Positions 44,540 to 57,819 are shown, counted from the first letter of the stretch. The stretch is DNA of 64,000 nt from Angiostrongylus vasorum (GCA_018806985.1 JADANN010000424.1:2037001-2101000), one strand, 5' to 3'. A program made the numbers and translations. The notes: generated by a model from the letters alone, not told the origin.

Positions 44540-46110
44540 CTCGCTGATCGTCGAGTGAAGCGGCCGCCAGTGAATTTTCCATTTTTCCCTGTCGCGTGCA
44601 GGAGTAGCCCATTAGGTTCTCCTCTCTCTAGGGACTCGTCGAGCATCATATCTTTCATCTAGGCTCTTCGTGAAGAACTATGACCATCGGGTGGGTGGTC
44701 TTCATGCAGTACGTTTGACATCCCGAGGAATCCAGTCACTAACGGCTCTTGTCCATCGGTTGTCATTCATACGCATTACGTGTCCGGCCCACCTTATCTT
44801 CGATTGTTTGGAAAACAGAACGGCATCGTTGATTTTTGATCGTCGGCGCAGGTCGGAGCTTCGGATCGCTTCCCTTATTTATGTGAAACGGGACACTCCT
44901 AGCATCGTTCATTCGACTGCGCCTTCAATAATGCTGAGTGATTTTCCATCCTGCTTACGCAGCGACCAGGTTTCTGACGCATACGTTAGGGCAGGAAGTA
45001 CCGTTGAGTCGAAAAGGTTGGCACAGAGTCGGGTGTTCTTTGTCCTCTTCACTATATCCTCGATGCTCTTGAAAGCTCCCCAGGCGGCTCGTTTCCTTCT
45101 GGTCAACTCTGGAGCTAGGTCGTTCATCATATTGACTTCCCGACCCTAGATAGACATAACTGGAGCATTCGGAGACATTCGTTCCGTTGAGCGTGAATGG
45201 GGCATCCGAAACCAATCCGTTCCTCATGAGCATCGTTTTTGTGAGATTTAGTTGAAGACCAATCTTTCCAAAGGCTTTATCAAAGTCGGCAAAGCATACG
45301 TTCCGCTTGCCTAATGTTTGGTGTTACAAGGACGATGTCATCAATAAAGCGAAGATGGTGTGACTGCCGAACATGGATTTTCACTTCCATATTATGCCAT
45401 TCCAAAGTTCGCATGACGTTCTGGAGGGTGGCGGTAAATAATTTTGGCGAGATGGTATCGCCTTGCCTAATTCCTCTTTTTAACGTCAATGACAATATCG
45501 TGGTAGAATGGTGATATCTTTTTTTGTGAAATTTTTTGTACAGCTCACGAAGAATCTATACGTACTGAGTAGGGACTCCTTGACTATCAATGGCTTCCAT
45601 AACTGCTTCTCTCTCAGTTTAATCAAAGGTCTTCTGTAAATCGATGAAGGTGAGACAGAGCGGTCTTTTGTACTCTCGCGATACTTCAATGAGCCTTGTT
45701 ACCGTGTGGATGTGGTCCATCGTACTAAATCCTTTTCGAAACCCTGCTTGCTCACTTGGCTGTCCTTCGTCCAGTGTTCTGTCAAACCTGTTTAGGATGA
45801 CTCGAGTGAAAAGTTTGTAGACGACAGATAGTAAGCAGATTGGACGATAGTTGCCGATAGCGTGGAGGTCACCCTTCCTGAACAATAGCATGGTCTTGAT
45901 GGTCTTCGACTGAGTAGGGACCTTGCATTCAGACCGGTAACGTGTGAAGAGCCGAGCCCTGTGTTTACGAGGCCTGGAGGAAGGTTCTTCAGGTGTTCTG
46001 GTCCCTATCCTGTTCGTACCTGATGCTTCTATTCTTCACCGACGAAATAGCATGTCGGATTTCGGAAGGGAGAACCGGTGGCGCAACATATCCATTCTCC
46101 TTTATTTCAT
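44540..46110 (-). pseudogene. RTE-1 LINE, 5' truncated reverse transcriptase
   Basis: The minus strand runs from the RT linker (VLPSEIRHA-like, near 46080) through GNYRPICLLSVVYKLFTRVI (45800-45850), TRLIEVSREYKRPLCLTFID (45650-45720), RRPLIKLRE, and RGIRQGDTISPKLFTATLQN (45410-45480). The catalytic FIDD is at 45337-45348. It continues with the thumb MNDLAPELTRRKRAAWGAFK and the end motif WTRAVSDWIPRD to about 44540. The family copies itself by target-primed reverse transcription. Frameshifts break it into several pieces; the endonuclease is absent. Confidence 0.88.
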
Positions 46111-46124
46111 ATGACGTAATTTAC

Positions 46125-46335
46125 TGCCTATTATTATTTAATGGCAGCGTAATAGGTGAAACACAGCCCCAGTGATGTTGAGACATAAGCAAAATCCGAA
46201 ACCTCAGTTGGGCTTTTTAACGCTTGATTATCTTTTTTCGGGAGCTCTCATGCTATCCATTGCACCACTGAGGCACTTGCTTCGCCCTCCTCTCAGCCGG
46301 TTTTTTCTACTCTCTCAGTGCTGTCCCGTTTACCG
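46125..46335 (-). mobile_element. tRNA-derived SINE with RTE-2 tail (SINE-1)
   Basis: Sister of 33740-34030: RTE-2-like tail at 46125-46190, then on the minus strand a tRNA-like head around 46225-46290 (GTGCAATGGATAGCATGAGA). Confidence 0.5.
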
Positions 46336-46339
46336 TTGA

Positions 46340-46859
46340 CGGGTGACTGAAAGTGTTTTGCTCAGTGTAGTGAACAGCATGTGAACTTTGGAAAGGGTAA
46401 ACGATGATTCGAACACCAGTTGAAGTTCCTAGTTCTGCTCATATCTCAACACTTGGTTATATGCAGTAGTTTACTAAGGAGTAGAAGAACATCAAGAATT
46501 AATGCTGTTAAAGTGAAAAGTTGTAGCAGAAAAAAATCGGATAGAAATCCATTAGTATAACGATCACTTATGGCTGATGGTGTAACAACTATATTGCTCT
46601 TATTCCTACGCTTCCACAGTAAATAGGCAATAACCTACCTGGATTTAATGGACCTTTATAGAGCGAAAATTGGTTTACCTGGATTTAGCCGCAAATTTTG
46701 CTGACGTAGCCTCCGGCAAATTCAATTAGAGTTTAAAATGAGAATCAGTACCAAATATAAACGATACATTAGCGAACAACATTATTTCCTATCTAACGAG
46801 ATCCTGCTCCTTTAATTACTTCCCTGTTCGAAATAAAAGCGTTGATATTTTACTAACTG
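46340..46859. other. Spacer module of the composite unit
   Basis: It matches 34100-34540 and, inverted, 57255-57800. No coding sequence recognised. Confidence 0.5.
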
Positions 46860-47320
46860 GCTCACAGTGCAGCAATAATTTTGAAAACCGAGTTTTATTT
46901 AACCACAACGTGAATAATCAAAGTGTTTCCTTTCATCTATAAGCTATCACGAGGCGGGCACTAAAATTTGGCCATCCTGCATACCTGCCAACGTGATACC
47001 GCCTACTGCTGGATGGATTGTCCTGAAAAAGAAAAGTTGTTATCAATCAACAGTCAATATATCAACAAACGTCCTGCACGAAATCGCACCACCGAGTGAC
47101 ATCACTTCATTCGGGCGATGCTTCAGTAGATTCGAATCTATTCGAATCTACGTGGTCATCAAGACTTGCACCGGAAGGAGGAACAACTATACAGACAATC
47201 GATTCCTATCAATCCGGTCTTCGTGAAGATGCCGGTCGCACGTTAGCCGAATACAATTTCATATCAACCCCGTTTTGAATCACCAATAAAAAAGGAGACA
47301 TTATCATACCGGGGATTCAA
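46860..47320 (+). repeat. CWMDC repeat
   Basis: The plus strand keeps a YCWMDCPEKEK stretch near 46998-47032 and the block corresponding to HSGDASVDS at 47105-47130. Frames are broken, including a local duplication ATTCGAATCT near 47130-47150. Confidence 0.55.
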
Positions 47321-47329
47321 AAAGTTGGT

Positions 47330-48990
47330 TTGAAAAAATACTTCTGGACGAAATACTCATAAAGGAGGGTGCGCGAATGTGTTTTTAAAGAGACATGTTC
47401 TTCAGCAAAAAATGAGTGATATGCAGTATATGACGAAACCATACAAACATGTCGTTTTATCTTTTCCTTAACCCCCTTTTAGTACTGTAACGTTATCAAC
47501 ACGCCTTCGAACGAAAAGTATCCATTTGGAGCTTCAAAACGTGTCCTCTCAACAGTTTCTTTCACTGTGTTTAACACTTATTCACCGCTTTATACCTTTT
47601 TCATAGCAAGATGTCATGTGAATAGACTCTTTCATTTAAAAAAAATCACTGAGGCAACGTTTTCCGGGTTCTGCGGCATTGACTACATGTAACGGATGGA
47701 AGGACTGTTTACGGCAAAAAAAGCAGAATGTGACGGACGAAATCTGCTGAGCGTCGAGCTGCATTGTACTGTCTGAGTAAAGTTGTCAAGTAGGATTATC
47801 AAAAACAACAGCATCTTCAAAATTCTCATTCAGAAGTCCACTTTAGGGGTGAAAGAACAACAGAGTTGGTGATGTGGACATCTGTTCCCGATGCAGTAAA
47901 TTTCCTCATTCATGAAGATGGAATGATTGAATGATTTCATCTTATGCGGAACTTATGCTTGCCGACTCTAACAAGGCCTGTGGAAAGATTGGTCTTCAAC
48001 TAAATCTCATAAAAACGATGTTCATGAAGAACGGATTGGTTTAATATGCCCCAATCACGCTCAACAGAATGAATATCTCCGAGTGCTCCAGTTATGTCCA
48101 TCTAGGTCGGGAAATCAATATGATGAACGACTTGGCTGCAGAGCTGAGCAGAAGGAAACGAGCGGCTTGAGGAGCTTTCAAGAGCATCGAGGATGTAGCG
48201 AAGAGAACAAAGAACACCCGACTCCGTGCCCACCTTTTCAACTCAACGGTACTTCCTACCGTAACGTATGCGCCAAAAACCTGGTCGCTGCGTAAAGCAG
48301 GATGAAAAGATCAACTTAGCGTTATCAAATGCGCAGTCAAAAGGACGATGCTAGGGAGTGTCCCGTTCCACACAAGTAAGGGATGGGATCCCGATGTTCC
48401 GACCTGCGTCAACGATCAAAAATCAAAGATGCTGTTCTGTACGCCAAACAGTCGAAGATAAGTTGGGCCGGACACGTAATGCGTATGAATGACAACGGAT
48501 GAACAAGAGCCGTTAGTGACTGGATTCCTCTGGTTCACATGCAAAGAAACCTAGTGCATTCAAATTCCATTTCCTGAAGCTGCTCAACAAGTCGTTGAGA
48601 AAAAGATAGCGAGTTGTGGTCGGCGTTTTGATGAAAGATAGGGTTTGTATTTTTGGGTTTAGATGGTGTACATCTCCGTTGTCAACATTGGGCTTACACT
48701 GCATAGTCACGTTCGAGCGAATCTCATCAAAGTTAGGGCAGTATTGAATAAAACTTTATTAAACAGTGAAATCGACGCAAACTTTTCACAAGTTATCTTT
48801 TTTTCACCTGATATCACTTGTATTTTTATGACACCCGCATATCACTTGTGTAACATTACCTCTTGTCGAAGACCATAATACGCAGTCAGAACTGTTAGGG
48901 CTGTTATTATTCACTACCGTGTTAAAAAAGTGTCCAAGAAGTTCTGCTTTGCCGAAGGGAGTCAAAAGAGCAAATATTTTATCTTCCAAG
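47330..48990 (-). repeat. Repeat A, interrupted
   Basis: Segments 47340-47925 and 48534-48990 are continuous with each other in the uninterrupted copy at 35470-36600. About 45 bases of the repeat are replaced by the RTE-1 piece at 47937-48533. Confidence 0.6.
47937..48533 (+). pseudogene. RTE-1 reverse transcriptase C-terminal fragment inside repeat A
   Basis: The plus strand starts in the thumb (FMKNGLV-like, 48015-48040), continues through a NGTNISECSS-like stretch, an MNDLAAELSRRKRAA-like stretch and the SETWSLR/GHVMRMND region, and stops abruptly inside the SDWIP motif at 48533. It is 5' and 3' truncated, unlike a normal LINE insertion, which keeps its 3' end. Confidence 0.75.
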
Positions 48991-49019
48991 ATTATAACAT
49001 TACTTGTTTTTAGATTTTT

Positions 49020-52000
49020 GAGATTAATATTATTTAAGGACCACGGATCTCCTTTATATGAGGGATCTAGCGCCGGTTAGTCGCTGAGGCCATGTGGCGC
49101 GTCCCCAAGTGACGGCTAGGGAGGTTAATCAGCGGACCAAAAGCGACCTTTCCTTCCCTGAGATGCAGATGGATTTAACAAATACTTTCCGTATTTGCTA
49201 AGCGTTCATGCACGCGTGTGTGGGTGCGTTCTCGCTTATGCGGATTGTATTCTACGAGCCAATTCGGCCTGCAATCAAGTGACACGGAACTGTGTGGGAG
49301 GCGGTTAGTAGTCGCCTCTAACAAATAACTCCATGTCCACTCTAGGAGAGCCTGGCAAGCTACCCGTGAGTATAACTAGCGCTTTACGTTCAGAGCCCAG
49401 CAAGTTATACATAGGGTATCAAAAATGCTAAACACAGTTTAAAAAAACGGCCTTCATTTTCCCTGACCCCGAAAGGGCCCCCAATTTCGCAGGGTTGGGT
49501 AGGACGAGTACGGAGGGCTGCTAAACGCCATTCATTCAGCGCCGTATATGGCCCGGAGAAGAACTGTTTCTTGGAACATGCGACAGTAGAGGAGTCGGCG
49601 GCGTCGGCGTTCTCGTCAACACGAGGTTGTCCATGAACATTGATTCATTCGAACAGCTTACAACCCGGACCGGACTTCCACGATTAAAAAGGATATGGAT
49701 CAATACCGGCTTTGACAATCTTCGTCGTTTACGTGCCGACATCAAACTGCGACGAAGAAGAAGTCGATGCGTTCTATATGGACTTGGAGAAGTTTCTACA
49801 GAGAACACCACACATTCTTTAAGGTCATCACTGGGGATTTCAACGCCAAGACTGGACCAAGAAGAACGTCTGAAAAACGTCACATTGAGAACCACGAATT
49901 AGAATGGAACGAATAGGGTGAGCGCTTTTTGAGTTTATCATGATGACCAAGACCATCTATGATAACTCGCAATTCCCAGAAGCACCACCCTCAACGCTGG
50001 GTGTGAGACTCTCCCAATGGAGAGTACCATAACGAAATAGACCACATCATAGTAAATAGAAGGTTTTGCCAAACCGATGTCGCTGTTGTCCCAAAATTCT
50101 ATACGGGATCAGACCACCGTCTTCTTCGTGCAAGATTCTATTTCTCGCGGAAAGACGAAAAGAGCCCGCTAAAGTTCAAAAATCGAAGTCCCAGAACCAC
50201 TGTAAACTGGGACTTACTCAATTCATTAGTCGGCTGTTGGCAAGCCGCCGCTGTCGATAATATCGAAGACGCAATAGGGATCGGCTCATTTAAAAATCTT
50301 CACGTTAGCACAATGAAAGCTGAGAGTTCGAAAGTCACCAAGAGACATCTGTCTCCAGAAACACTCGAGCTGATACACCAGCGTGGAATCGCACGAGCTG
50401 TAGGAGCAACCGCGAACTAACGTCCGAACTTGCAAAACAATGCAGAGAGGCGATAAAAGAAGATCTTAAAGAGAGAAGAGCACCAGTAATGGTCGAAGCT
50501 GCAGAGGCTGGGGAAAAGCATCCGCAAAGCCCACCGAAGCTTTGCCAATTCCCATAGACCAACATGCTTGCACTCGACACCCAGACGGAACAGTTACACC
50601 GTCCAGAAAGGCAATGGAGAAAATCATTCACGAATATTACTCAGATCTCTTCGATAGCCACGTCCACCTTCCGTCATATGAAATAAAGGAGGATGGATTT
50701 GTTGTACCACCGTTCTCCCTTCCGAAAACCGACATGCCATTTCGTCGGTGGAAAATGGAACAGCACCAGGTCCGGACAGGATAAGGACCAGAACACGTGA
50801 AGAATTTTCCTCCAGTCCTCGTAAACACACTGGCTCGGCTCTTCACACCTTACCTGTCTGAATGCAAGGTCCCTACTCAGTGGAAGACCAGCATCACCGT
50901 GCCATTGTTCAAGAAAGAGTGACCTACACGATATCGGCAATTATCGCCCAATCTGCTTGCTGTATGTCGTCTACAAACTTTTCACTCGAGTCATCCTAAA
51001 CAGGGATTGACACAACACTGGACGAAGGACAGCCATGTGAGCAAGTCAGGGTCTCGAAAAAGATTTAGTACGATGGACCACATCCACACGATAACAAGGC
51101 TCATTGAAGTATCGCGAGAGTACAAAGACCGCTCTGTATCACTTTCATCGATTTACAGAAGACCTTTGATTAAATTGAGAGAGAAGCAGTTATGGAAGCC
51201 ATTGATAGTCAAGGAGTCCCTACTCAGTACATATAGATTCTTCGTGAGCTGTACAAAAAATTTCACAAAAAAGATGTCACCATTCTACAACGATATTTAC
51301 ATTGACGTCAAAAGAGGAGTTAGGCAAGGCGATACCACTTCGCCAAAATTATTTACCGCCACGCTCCAGAACGTCATGCGAACACTGGAATGGGATAATA
51401 TGGGAGTGAAAATCGATGGTTGACACTGACACCATCTTCGCTTTACTGATGATATCGTCCTTAGAACACCAAACATTAGCCAAGGCGAACATATGCTTGC
51501 CGACTTTGATAAAGCCTGTGGGAAAGATTGGTCTACGACTAAATCTCACAAAAACGATGTTCATGAGGAACGGATTGGTTTCGTATGCCCCGTTCACGCT
51601 CAACGGAACGAATATCTCCGAATGCTCCAGTTATGCCTATCTAGTCGGGAAATCAGTATGATGAACGACTTAGCTCCAGAGCTGAGCAGAAGGAAACGAG
51701 CGGCTTGGGTGCTTTCAAGAGCATCGAGGATGTAGTGAAGAGAACAAAGGAACACCCGACTCCGTGCCCACTTTTTCACTCAGCGGTACTTCCTGCCCTA
51801 ACGTATGCGTCAGAAACTTGGTCGCTGCGTAAGCTGGATGAAAGGTCACTAGCGTTATCGAACGCGCAGTCGAAAGGGCGATGCTAGGAGTATCCCGTTC
51901 CACACAAGTAAGGGAGGGAATCCGATGCTCCAATCTGCGTCGACGATTAAAAAATCAAAGATGCCGTTCTGTACGCCAAACAGTCGAAGATAAGGTGGGT

Positions 52001-52262
52001 CGGACACGTAATGCGATGAATGACAACCGATGGACAAGAGCCGCTAGTGACTGGATTCCTCGGGATGTCAATCGTACTGCAGGAAGACCACCAACCCGAT
52101 GGTCAGAGTTCTTCAAGAAGAGTCTAGAAGAAAGATATGACGCTCAACGAATCCCTAGAGCTAGCAGAACCCACTGGGCTACTCATGCACGCGACAGGGA
52201 AAAATGGAAGATTTACTGGAGCCTGCTCAAGTCACTCGACGATCAACGAGACAAGAGGTGAT
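49020..52262 (+). pseudogene. RTE-1 LINE, near full-length, frame-broken
   Basis: Leader 49020-49550. Endonuclease 49550-50230 with RGVGGVGVLVNT, VVYVPTS-like, VITGDFNAKT near 49830 and the terminal SDH motif (TGSDHRLLRARFYF near 50105-50155). Linker has HPDGTVTPSRKAMEKIIHEY (50570-50640). RT: GNYRPICLL near 50935-50965, TRLIEVSREYK, RRGVRQGDTTSPKLFTATLQ (51310-51370), catalytic FTDD at 51442-51453. C-terminal end: MNDLAPELSRRKRAAW and VGRTRNAMNDNRWTRAASDW to DDQRDKR, stop at 52259-52261. About eight frameshifts or stops; the longest clean frame is 51881-52261. It resembles hookworm RTE-like (dingo-type) elements. Confidence 0.9.
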
Positions 52263-52800
52263 ACAGGTGAGTATTATTTAAGAGGATTCTACTCTTACAT
52301 TAGCTAATAACATTGTTCCCTAGTTGACGAGATCCTCCTGCTTTAATTGCTTTAGTGCTCGAAATATAAGCGTTGATATTTAATTACCTAGCAAAGAGTG
52401 CAGCAGCAACTTTGAAAACCGAGTTTTATTTATGGTTGATGTTGATAATCAATTTTTTTCCTTCCACTGATAAGCGCGAGGCCGTTACCAAAATTTTGCC
52501 ACCCTGCGTACCTGCCAAAATGACACCGCCTGCTGCTGGATTGATGGACTGTCCGGAAAAACCAAGTTGTTTCATCATCAATAGGCAATTCTCCATCAAC
52601 AAACGTTGTGTATGAAATAGCATCGCCATGTCACGTCACTTTGCTTCAGGCGGTACTACAGTAAATTCGACTCTATGTGATCACGAAGACCTGCATCGGA
52701 AAAAGAACAGCTGTAGTCAAGAGACTAAAATCACTCTGGTTTTAAAGAAGACGGAAGTTACATGTTATCCGAATGAAATTTGCCGCTAGCCCCATGGGAA
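52263..52800 (+). repeat. Composite-unit spacer end and CWMDC repeat
   Basis: Directly after the RTE-1 stop the sequence matches 46745-47240: spacer, then CWMDC repeat (decayed to CCWIDG near 52530). RTE-1 therefore interrupts a composite unit or was its capture point. Confidence 0.5.
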
Positions 52801-53385
52801 TTATCAATGAAGAAAGAAGGCGTTGTGATATTGAGGTTCTAAAAACTCGGTTAAAAAGTGCTGATCAAATAATTTACTTTGACATTGTGTTTAATGAAAT
52901 GAATCGTTTTAGGGGCCAATCTGTAATTGAAACCATTGCTAGAAATTTCTCAATGAACAGCAGGGAGACAGCGGCATTAGCTATCCACTTTCTTATTCCT
53001 ACTCATTCAATCACACCGTACTGTTTCGCTAGTGCAGTCAGATTGCACATAAAAATGGTTGTATTAACCAATGCCACTGTCTAACCCTATCAAGAAATGG
53101 AACACAAAAGAATTTCTAACAAAGATTTCAATTCTACATTAGCCCTGAAAGGATTCATTTCGTTGGACATCACCATGTGTTCTAGTAACGGCTTACTTCT
53201 AGGACTGCAGGTGTAGCAATGTCTTTTCAAGAAATGTTTAATCGCGCTCATCTCCTCGTGAATTTTTCTGTAATAATAATCATAGCAACTTTTGTAAAGA
53301 AGCTGTCTGTTTGCTTTTTATTTCTTGAAAAGCACTTTTTTCTACATTTTTAATACTAAATGGAAAGAAAGGGAAAGGATTTCAG
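52801..53385. other. No recognisable feature
   Basis: AT-rich sequence. A 103-codon open frame ends at 53084 but its beginning is CWMDC-repeat-derived and the remainder has no recognisable motif. Confidence 0.4.
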
Positions 53386-53660
53386 GGGCGCATGGCGCAG
53401 TGATTGGAGGCGCCTTGCAACATACATGTGGAATCGATCCCCCGCGCCCATGGTTCACGAAGCCTTTCATCCCTCGGGGGTCGGCAAATTGGCACCAGAC
53501 TTGTCTGAGAGGCAGCACTGGCTCGATATATCGTTAAGCCACCGCGAGTCATGGTAAAGGCCGAATATGCATTCAATCACCTCCAAACGATGCTTAATAA
53601 AGTCGAATGCATGCCGCATCCCTCAGAGACTGATCAACGCCAAGAGCTTCATCCTTTATT
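53386..53660 (+). mobile_element. tRNA-derived SINE (family SINE-2), best preserved head
   Basis: A-box GGCGCAGTGATTGGAGGC at 53392-53409 and B-box GGAATCGATCCCC at 53431-53443 have the right spacing for a tRNA-type internal promoter. Body and tail are shared with 7720-7910 and 24040-24240. No anticodon-stem cloverleaf can be drawn with confidence, so this is a SINE and not a tRNA gene. Confidence 0.65.
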
Positions 53661-54965
53661 TAGAAGGAAATACAGTTTAATGAAAAGTGGATGAAATTTA
53701 TGAAAACACTATGTAAGTTTGAAATGGCCTGTGCATCTAACTTTTGCGTCTAAGAAAAACAAGGAAACGTTGTAATACGGCATGTTAGAGAACAAAATGA
53801 TGAAGGTCACTACAGCTCCTTCATCAAAGTGAAACTTTCATGAAAAGAAAAACGTTACTTGCTCTTTAATTTAGAAAAATACCTGAAAGCGATGTTGATA
53901 GAGCTCGTCGAATGCGAAAGTGAGGACCTTTGAGATTGGTCTTACTTTTTCCTTCGTGTTGCGAGAGGATTTTCATCTAACTTTTTAGCATTAGTCTCTA
54001 GGCAACGGCACATGACAAAATCTACGACCTAATTCCTAATTTGGTTGACTCTTAGCGACAGCATGAGAACTTATACAACGATTCTGTTTAGAATCGACGG
54101 ATTATTGAATTTCGACATTGTAAAGAGAAATTAGTATTAGCAGAACGAACTGCTGCTTCCGTTTGAATACGATTTACATCGAAGCACTGGCTGTCAAATT
54201 TCGTCTATAACGGGGCCTGTTTTTATTCAAGGATCTAGGCGAATCCCCTTTAAAAGAGCTTTAAAAACTCAGATAACTGGTGCTACATCAGGAAAAAACT
54301 TGACCAAAAAGCACGGCCTGCTCCTCAAAGAATACCCTAAATTTGTATCTAAAACTGAGCAGCTTTTCATTAATAAATTAATGAATTCGTTGGTTCCCAT
54401 CTTTACCACCAGAAAGGAGTTACGCAGGATAACAAAAAAGACTGGAACTAAAATCGAATAACATTCTTGGTAATAGATGTCTGCTGTAGTGCTCCTTTGA
54501 AGTAAGACGTGGAAGCAATTTAAAAAGCGGCTGGTTTAACGAATCGTTGTCAGTACCGAATCGTACACGACATTCTGCTCTCAAAGCCAACAAATAATGA
54601 TGGGAGATGGATGAGCATCTGAGATAGAAATAACATGTACACCGACCTGTTTCCATATGTACATTTCGTTCCATACTCCCAAATCTTCGTTGAAGAAAAC
54701 TATCTCGAGTTTCCATCTCCAAGTTCCTGACAAATCGCAGAAAAGAGGAGCTGCTAGAGGCCGCAATGTCACAGCTGTCTTCTTCTCGTAGTCACAAATT
54801 ACGCTCTCTAGATTATTCCTCATTTCTTTAGGAGGATTAGCCTTTCACACGAAATCGCACTTTGGATCGAAAACCCTGCAGATCGTGCTATTTATCATCA
54901 CAACTTGTAAATCGCGGCTGTGTCAAGGGTGATACCGTTTGCTGCAAACTGCACATCGCCGCATG
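53661..54965. other. No recognisable gene
   Basis: Unique-looking sequence. Two overlapping minus-strand frames (54420-54722 and 54581-54823) are open, but they carry no motif I recognise and no splice evidence. Confidence 0.4.
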
Positions 54966-54969
54966 GCTG

Positions 54970-56795
54970 TGAATGATGAAGGCGCTCGCCTCGAACAGCA
55001 TGCGCACTAACGTGAAATCTGGAATAAATTTATCCTTCGCTTACAACAATATCGTCCATTCGAAGAGTGCCACTATTGCGTACACTGTGCTCGAAGGGCT
55101 AAGAAAAGAGGCCATAGATGAATCTGATGTATTTGAGTTTTCTACACCGACATTTGACGCAAAAGGGAGTTTCGACACGGCGATGCAAAATGCTCGCATG
55201 CAACTTAGTAGTACTACTATGGAAAGGCTTGTGGAGAGAGTGGTCTCCGAATAAATCTCGTGAGGACGATGTTAATAAGGAAGGAGATTGTTTCTGATGC
55301 CCCATTCACGCCTAATGGAACGAATATCTCAAAATCCTCAAGCAGTGGTTGTATGTGTCAGAAGTTCAATCCTCTTCGACTGTCCTGGCCACTTTAACGT
55401 GCACCTGGAAAACCTGGTTGAGGGGCAACGAGCAACCAGTGTTTTCAATCGCGCAATCCAAAGGGCCACAGTAGGAGTATCTCCTATCCACAAGTAAGGA
55501 AACTTATTCGACGCCATATTGACGATTGGTAAACACAGATTGTGTCGCATAAGCAAAGATGTCAGAAATCGGGTGCGTCAGAAATGTGAGGCGTTAAAAC
55601 AGCAACACTTGGACAGGAACCGTGGACGAGTGGGTGTTTCGGGATTTCGAGCACAGAAAAAGATCGCCGGCCAGCTATTCAGGTATGATCTTAGAAGATA
55701 AATTATTTGCTTTTTTGACTCCTTCTGGCAAAGCAGAACTTCTTCGAAGTCTTTTCAACACGGTAGTGAATAATAACAGCTTTAACAGTTGTGACTGCAT
55801 ATTACGAGTATCAACAGGAGGGAATGTTATGAAAGTGATATATGGGTGTCATACAAATACAAGTGATATCAATTGAAGAAAATAACTTGTGAAAACCTTG
55901 TGTCCAGTTTACTGTCTGGTAAAGTTTTATTCAGTACTGCCCTAACTTTGATAAGATTCCCTCGAACGTGACCATGCAGTGCAAACTCAATGTTGACTAC
56001 GGAATTGTACGCCGAGTAAACCCAAAAATACAAACCCTGTCTTTCATCAAAACACCGAACACAACTCGCTATCTTTTTCTTCACGGCTTGTTGAGCAGCT
56101 TCAGGAAATTAACTTTGAATGAACTAGGTTTCTTTACTTTCTTTCTTTGTGAACCACTTTTCTCTATACGTATTATTAGAGTATACCCACATGTGAGGAA
56201 ATTTGCTGCATTGGGACCATCAACTCTGTTGCCCTTTCGCTCCTTAGTGGGCTCCTGAATGGGAAATTTGAAAACACTGTCGTTTTCGATAATCCTACTT
56301 GGAACCTATTTAGCCAGTACAATGCAACTCGACACTCGGCAGAGTTCATTCGTCGCATTCTGCTTTTTTGCCGTGAAGAGTCATTTCCATCCGTTACACG
56401 TAGTCGATGCCAGGGCCTGGACGTGTAGAGAGAGACTCATGCGCTGTCGGTATACGTTACCGCAGTGAATTCTGAAAATGATAGAGCGCATTCACGTGAC
56501 GTCTTGCCATGAAAAAGGGTTTAAAACGGTGAATAAGTGTTGAACACAATGAAAGAAGCTATGGAGAAGATATGTTTCGCAGCTCCAAATGGCTACTTTT
56601 CCTTCTAAGGCGTGTTGATAACGTTACAGTTAGTAGAAGGGCTGTGAAAAGATGAAACAAGATTTTCACATGTTTTCGTCTTATATTATACCCCACTCAT
56701 TTTTTTCAAAATAATTTGTGTCCTTAAAAACACATTCGCGCAGCTCCCTAAGCAAATTGTTCTGGCAGTATCTGTCAAACCTACTTCTTTAAAAC
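54970..56795 (+). repeat. Repeat A, inverted copy
   Basis: Reverse-oriented relative to the other three copies. The plus strand at 55020-55250 has LSFAYNNIVHSK, apparently an RT palm in which the DD pair reads NN. Then come FDTAMQNARM and MERLVERVVSE, and a noncoding part matching 36720-36040 and 13080-12460 inverted. Confidence 0.55.
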
Positions 56796-56799
56796 CTCG

Positions 56800-57250
56800 G
56801 TATTTCGATGTTTTCTTCTTCGCTGGTGATTTGAAATGGGGTTCGTACCAATTTTTTTTTGACTAACGTGTGACCGGCGTCTTTATGAGGACTGGATTGA
56901 TCCGAGTCGACTTTCTGCTGTTGTTCTTTCCTCTGATGCAGGTGTTCGTGATGACATAGAGTCAAATCTACTGCAGCACCGCCCGAAGCATGTGACGTGA
57001 CTCGGCGATGCTATTTCATACAAGTTGCTTGCTGATAGAATGTCCCTTGATAACAACTTGCCTTTTTTAGGACAGTCCATACAGAGGAAGGTGGCATCAT
57101 ATTGGCAGGGTAAGCAGGGGTAGCAAGACTTTTTTAACACCGTCTTGCTTATCAGTGAAAGGAAACCCATCTATCATTAACATCAAGCTTGAATAAAAGT
57201 AGGTTTTTAAAGTTGTTGCTGAACTGCGTGCCAGCTAATAAAATGTCAAC
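56800..57250 (-). repeat. CWMDC repeat
   Basis: The minus strand has CLPCQYDATFLCMDCPKKGK and later CSRFDSMSSRTPASEE, a diverged copy with a shifted second half. Confidence 0.55.
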
Positions 57251-57254
57251 GCTT

Positions 57255-57815
57255 GTATTTTGAATACGAAAGGAATTAAAGTAGGAGGATCTTGTTAAGT
57301 ACGGAACAATGTTATTAGCTAATGTATCCTTTATATTTGCTACTTCCGCGTGATTTTTCTCAGGTTCTTATTCTGAACTCTAACGAAATTCCTCGGAGGC
57401 TACGTCAGCAAAATCTGCGGCTAAATCCCAACATGTTGCTGCCTATTTGGTGTAGGAGCGTATAAATTAGAGCATTATAACTATCAAAATTTCGGCCATA
57501 AGCGGTAGAGTAATGCTAATAGTAATAGATCGAGCAGTAGTAATAGTGATACAACATGAAGCGAATAATACTAGTGGATTTCTACCAGGCTTTTTTTACT
57601 ACTTTTTTTACTTTAATATTACCAACTCTTGGTTTTCGTCTACTCCTTGATTGACCGTTGCATATAACCAAATGTTGTGATATGAACAAAACCAGGAACC
57701 TCAATTGGTGTTCAAATCATCGGTCACCCTTTACGAAGGCTCGCGTACTATTCACCACGCTGACCGGTACCCTTTGAACTCTTTATGCCGATTTGTCCTT
57801 TCCAAATTATTCTAT
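57255..57815. other. Spacer module of the composite unit, inverted
   Basis: It matches 34100-34540 and 46390-46850 in reverse orientation. No coding sequence recognised. Confidence 0.5.
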
Positions 57816-57819
57816 TTAA

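Noticed and set aside
53386..53460. Candidate tRNA gene
   Set aside because: A- and B-boxes are good but no acceptor stem or anticodon arm can be paired, and related sequences recur at 7680, 24000 and 4400, so it is a SINE.
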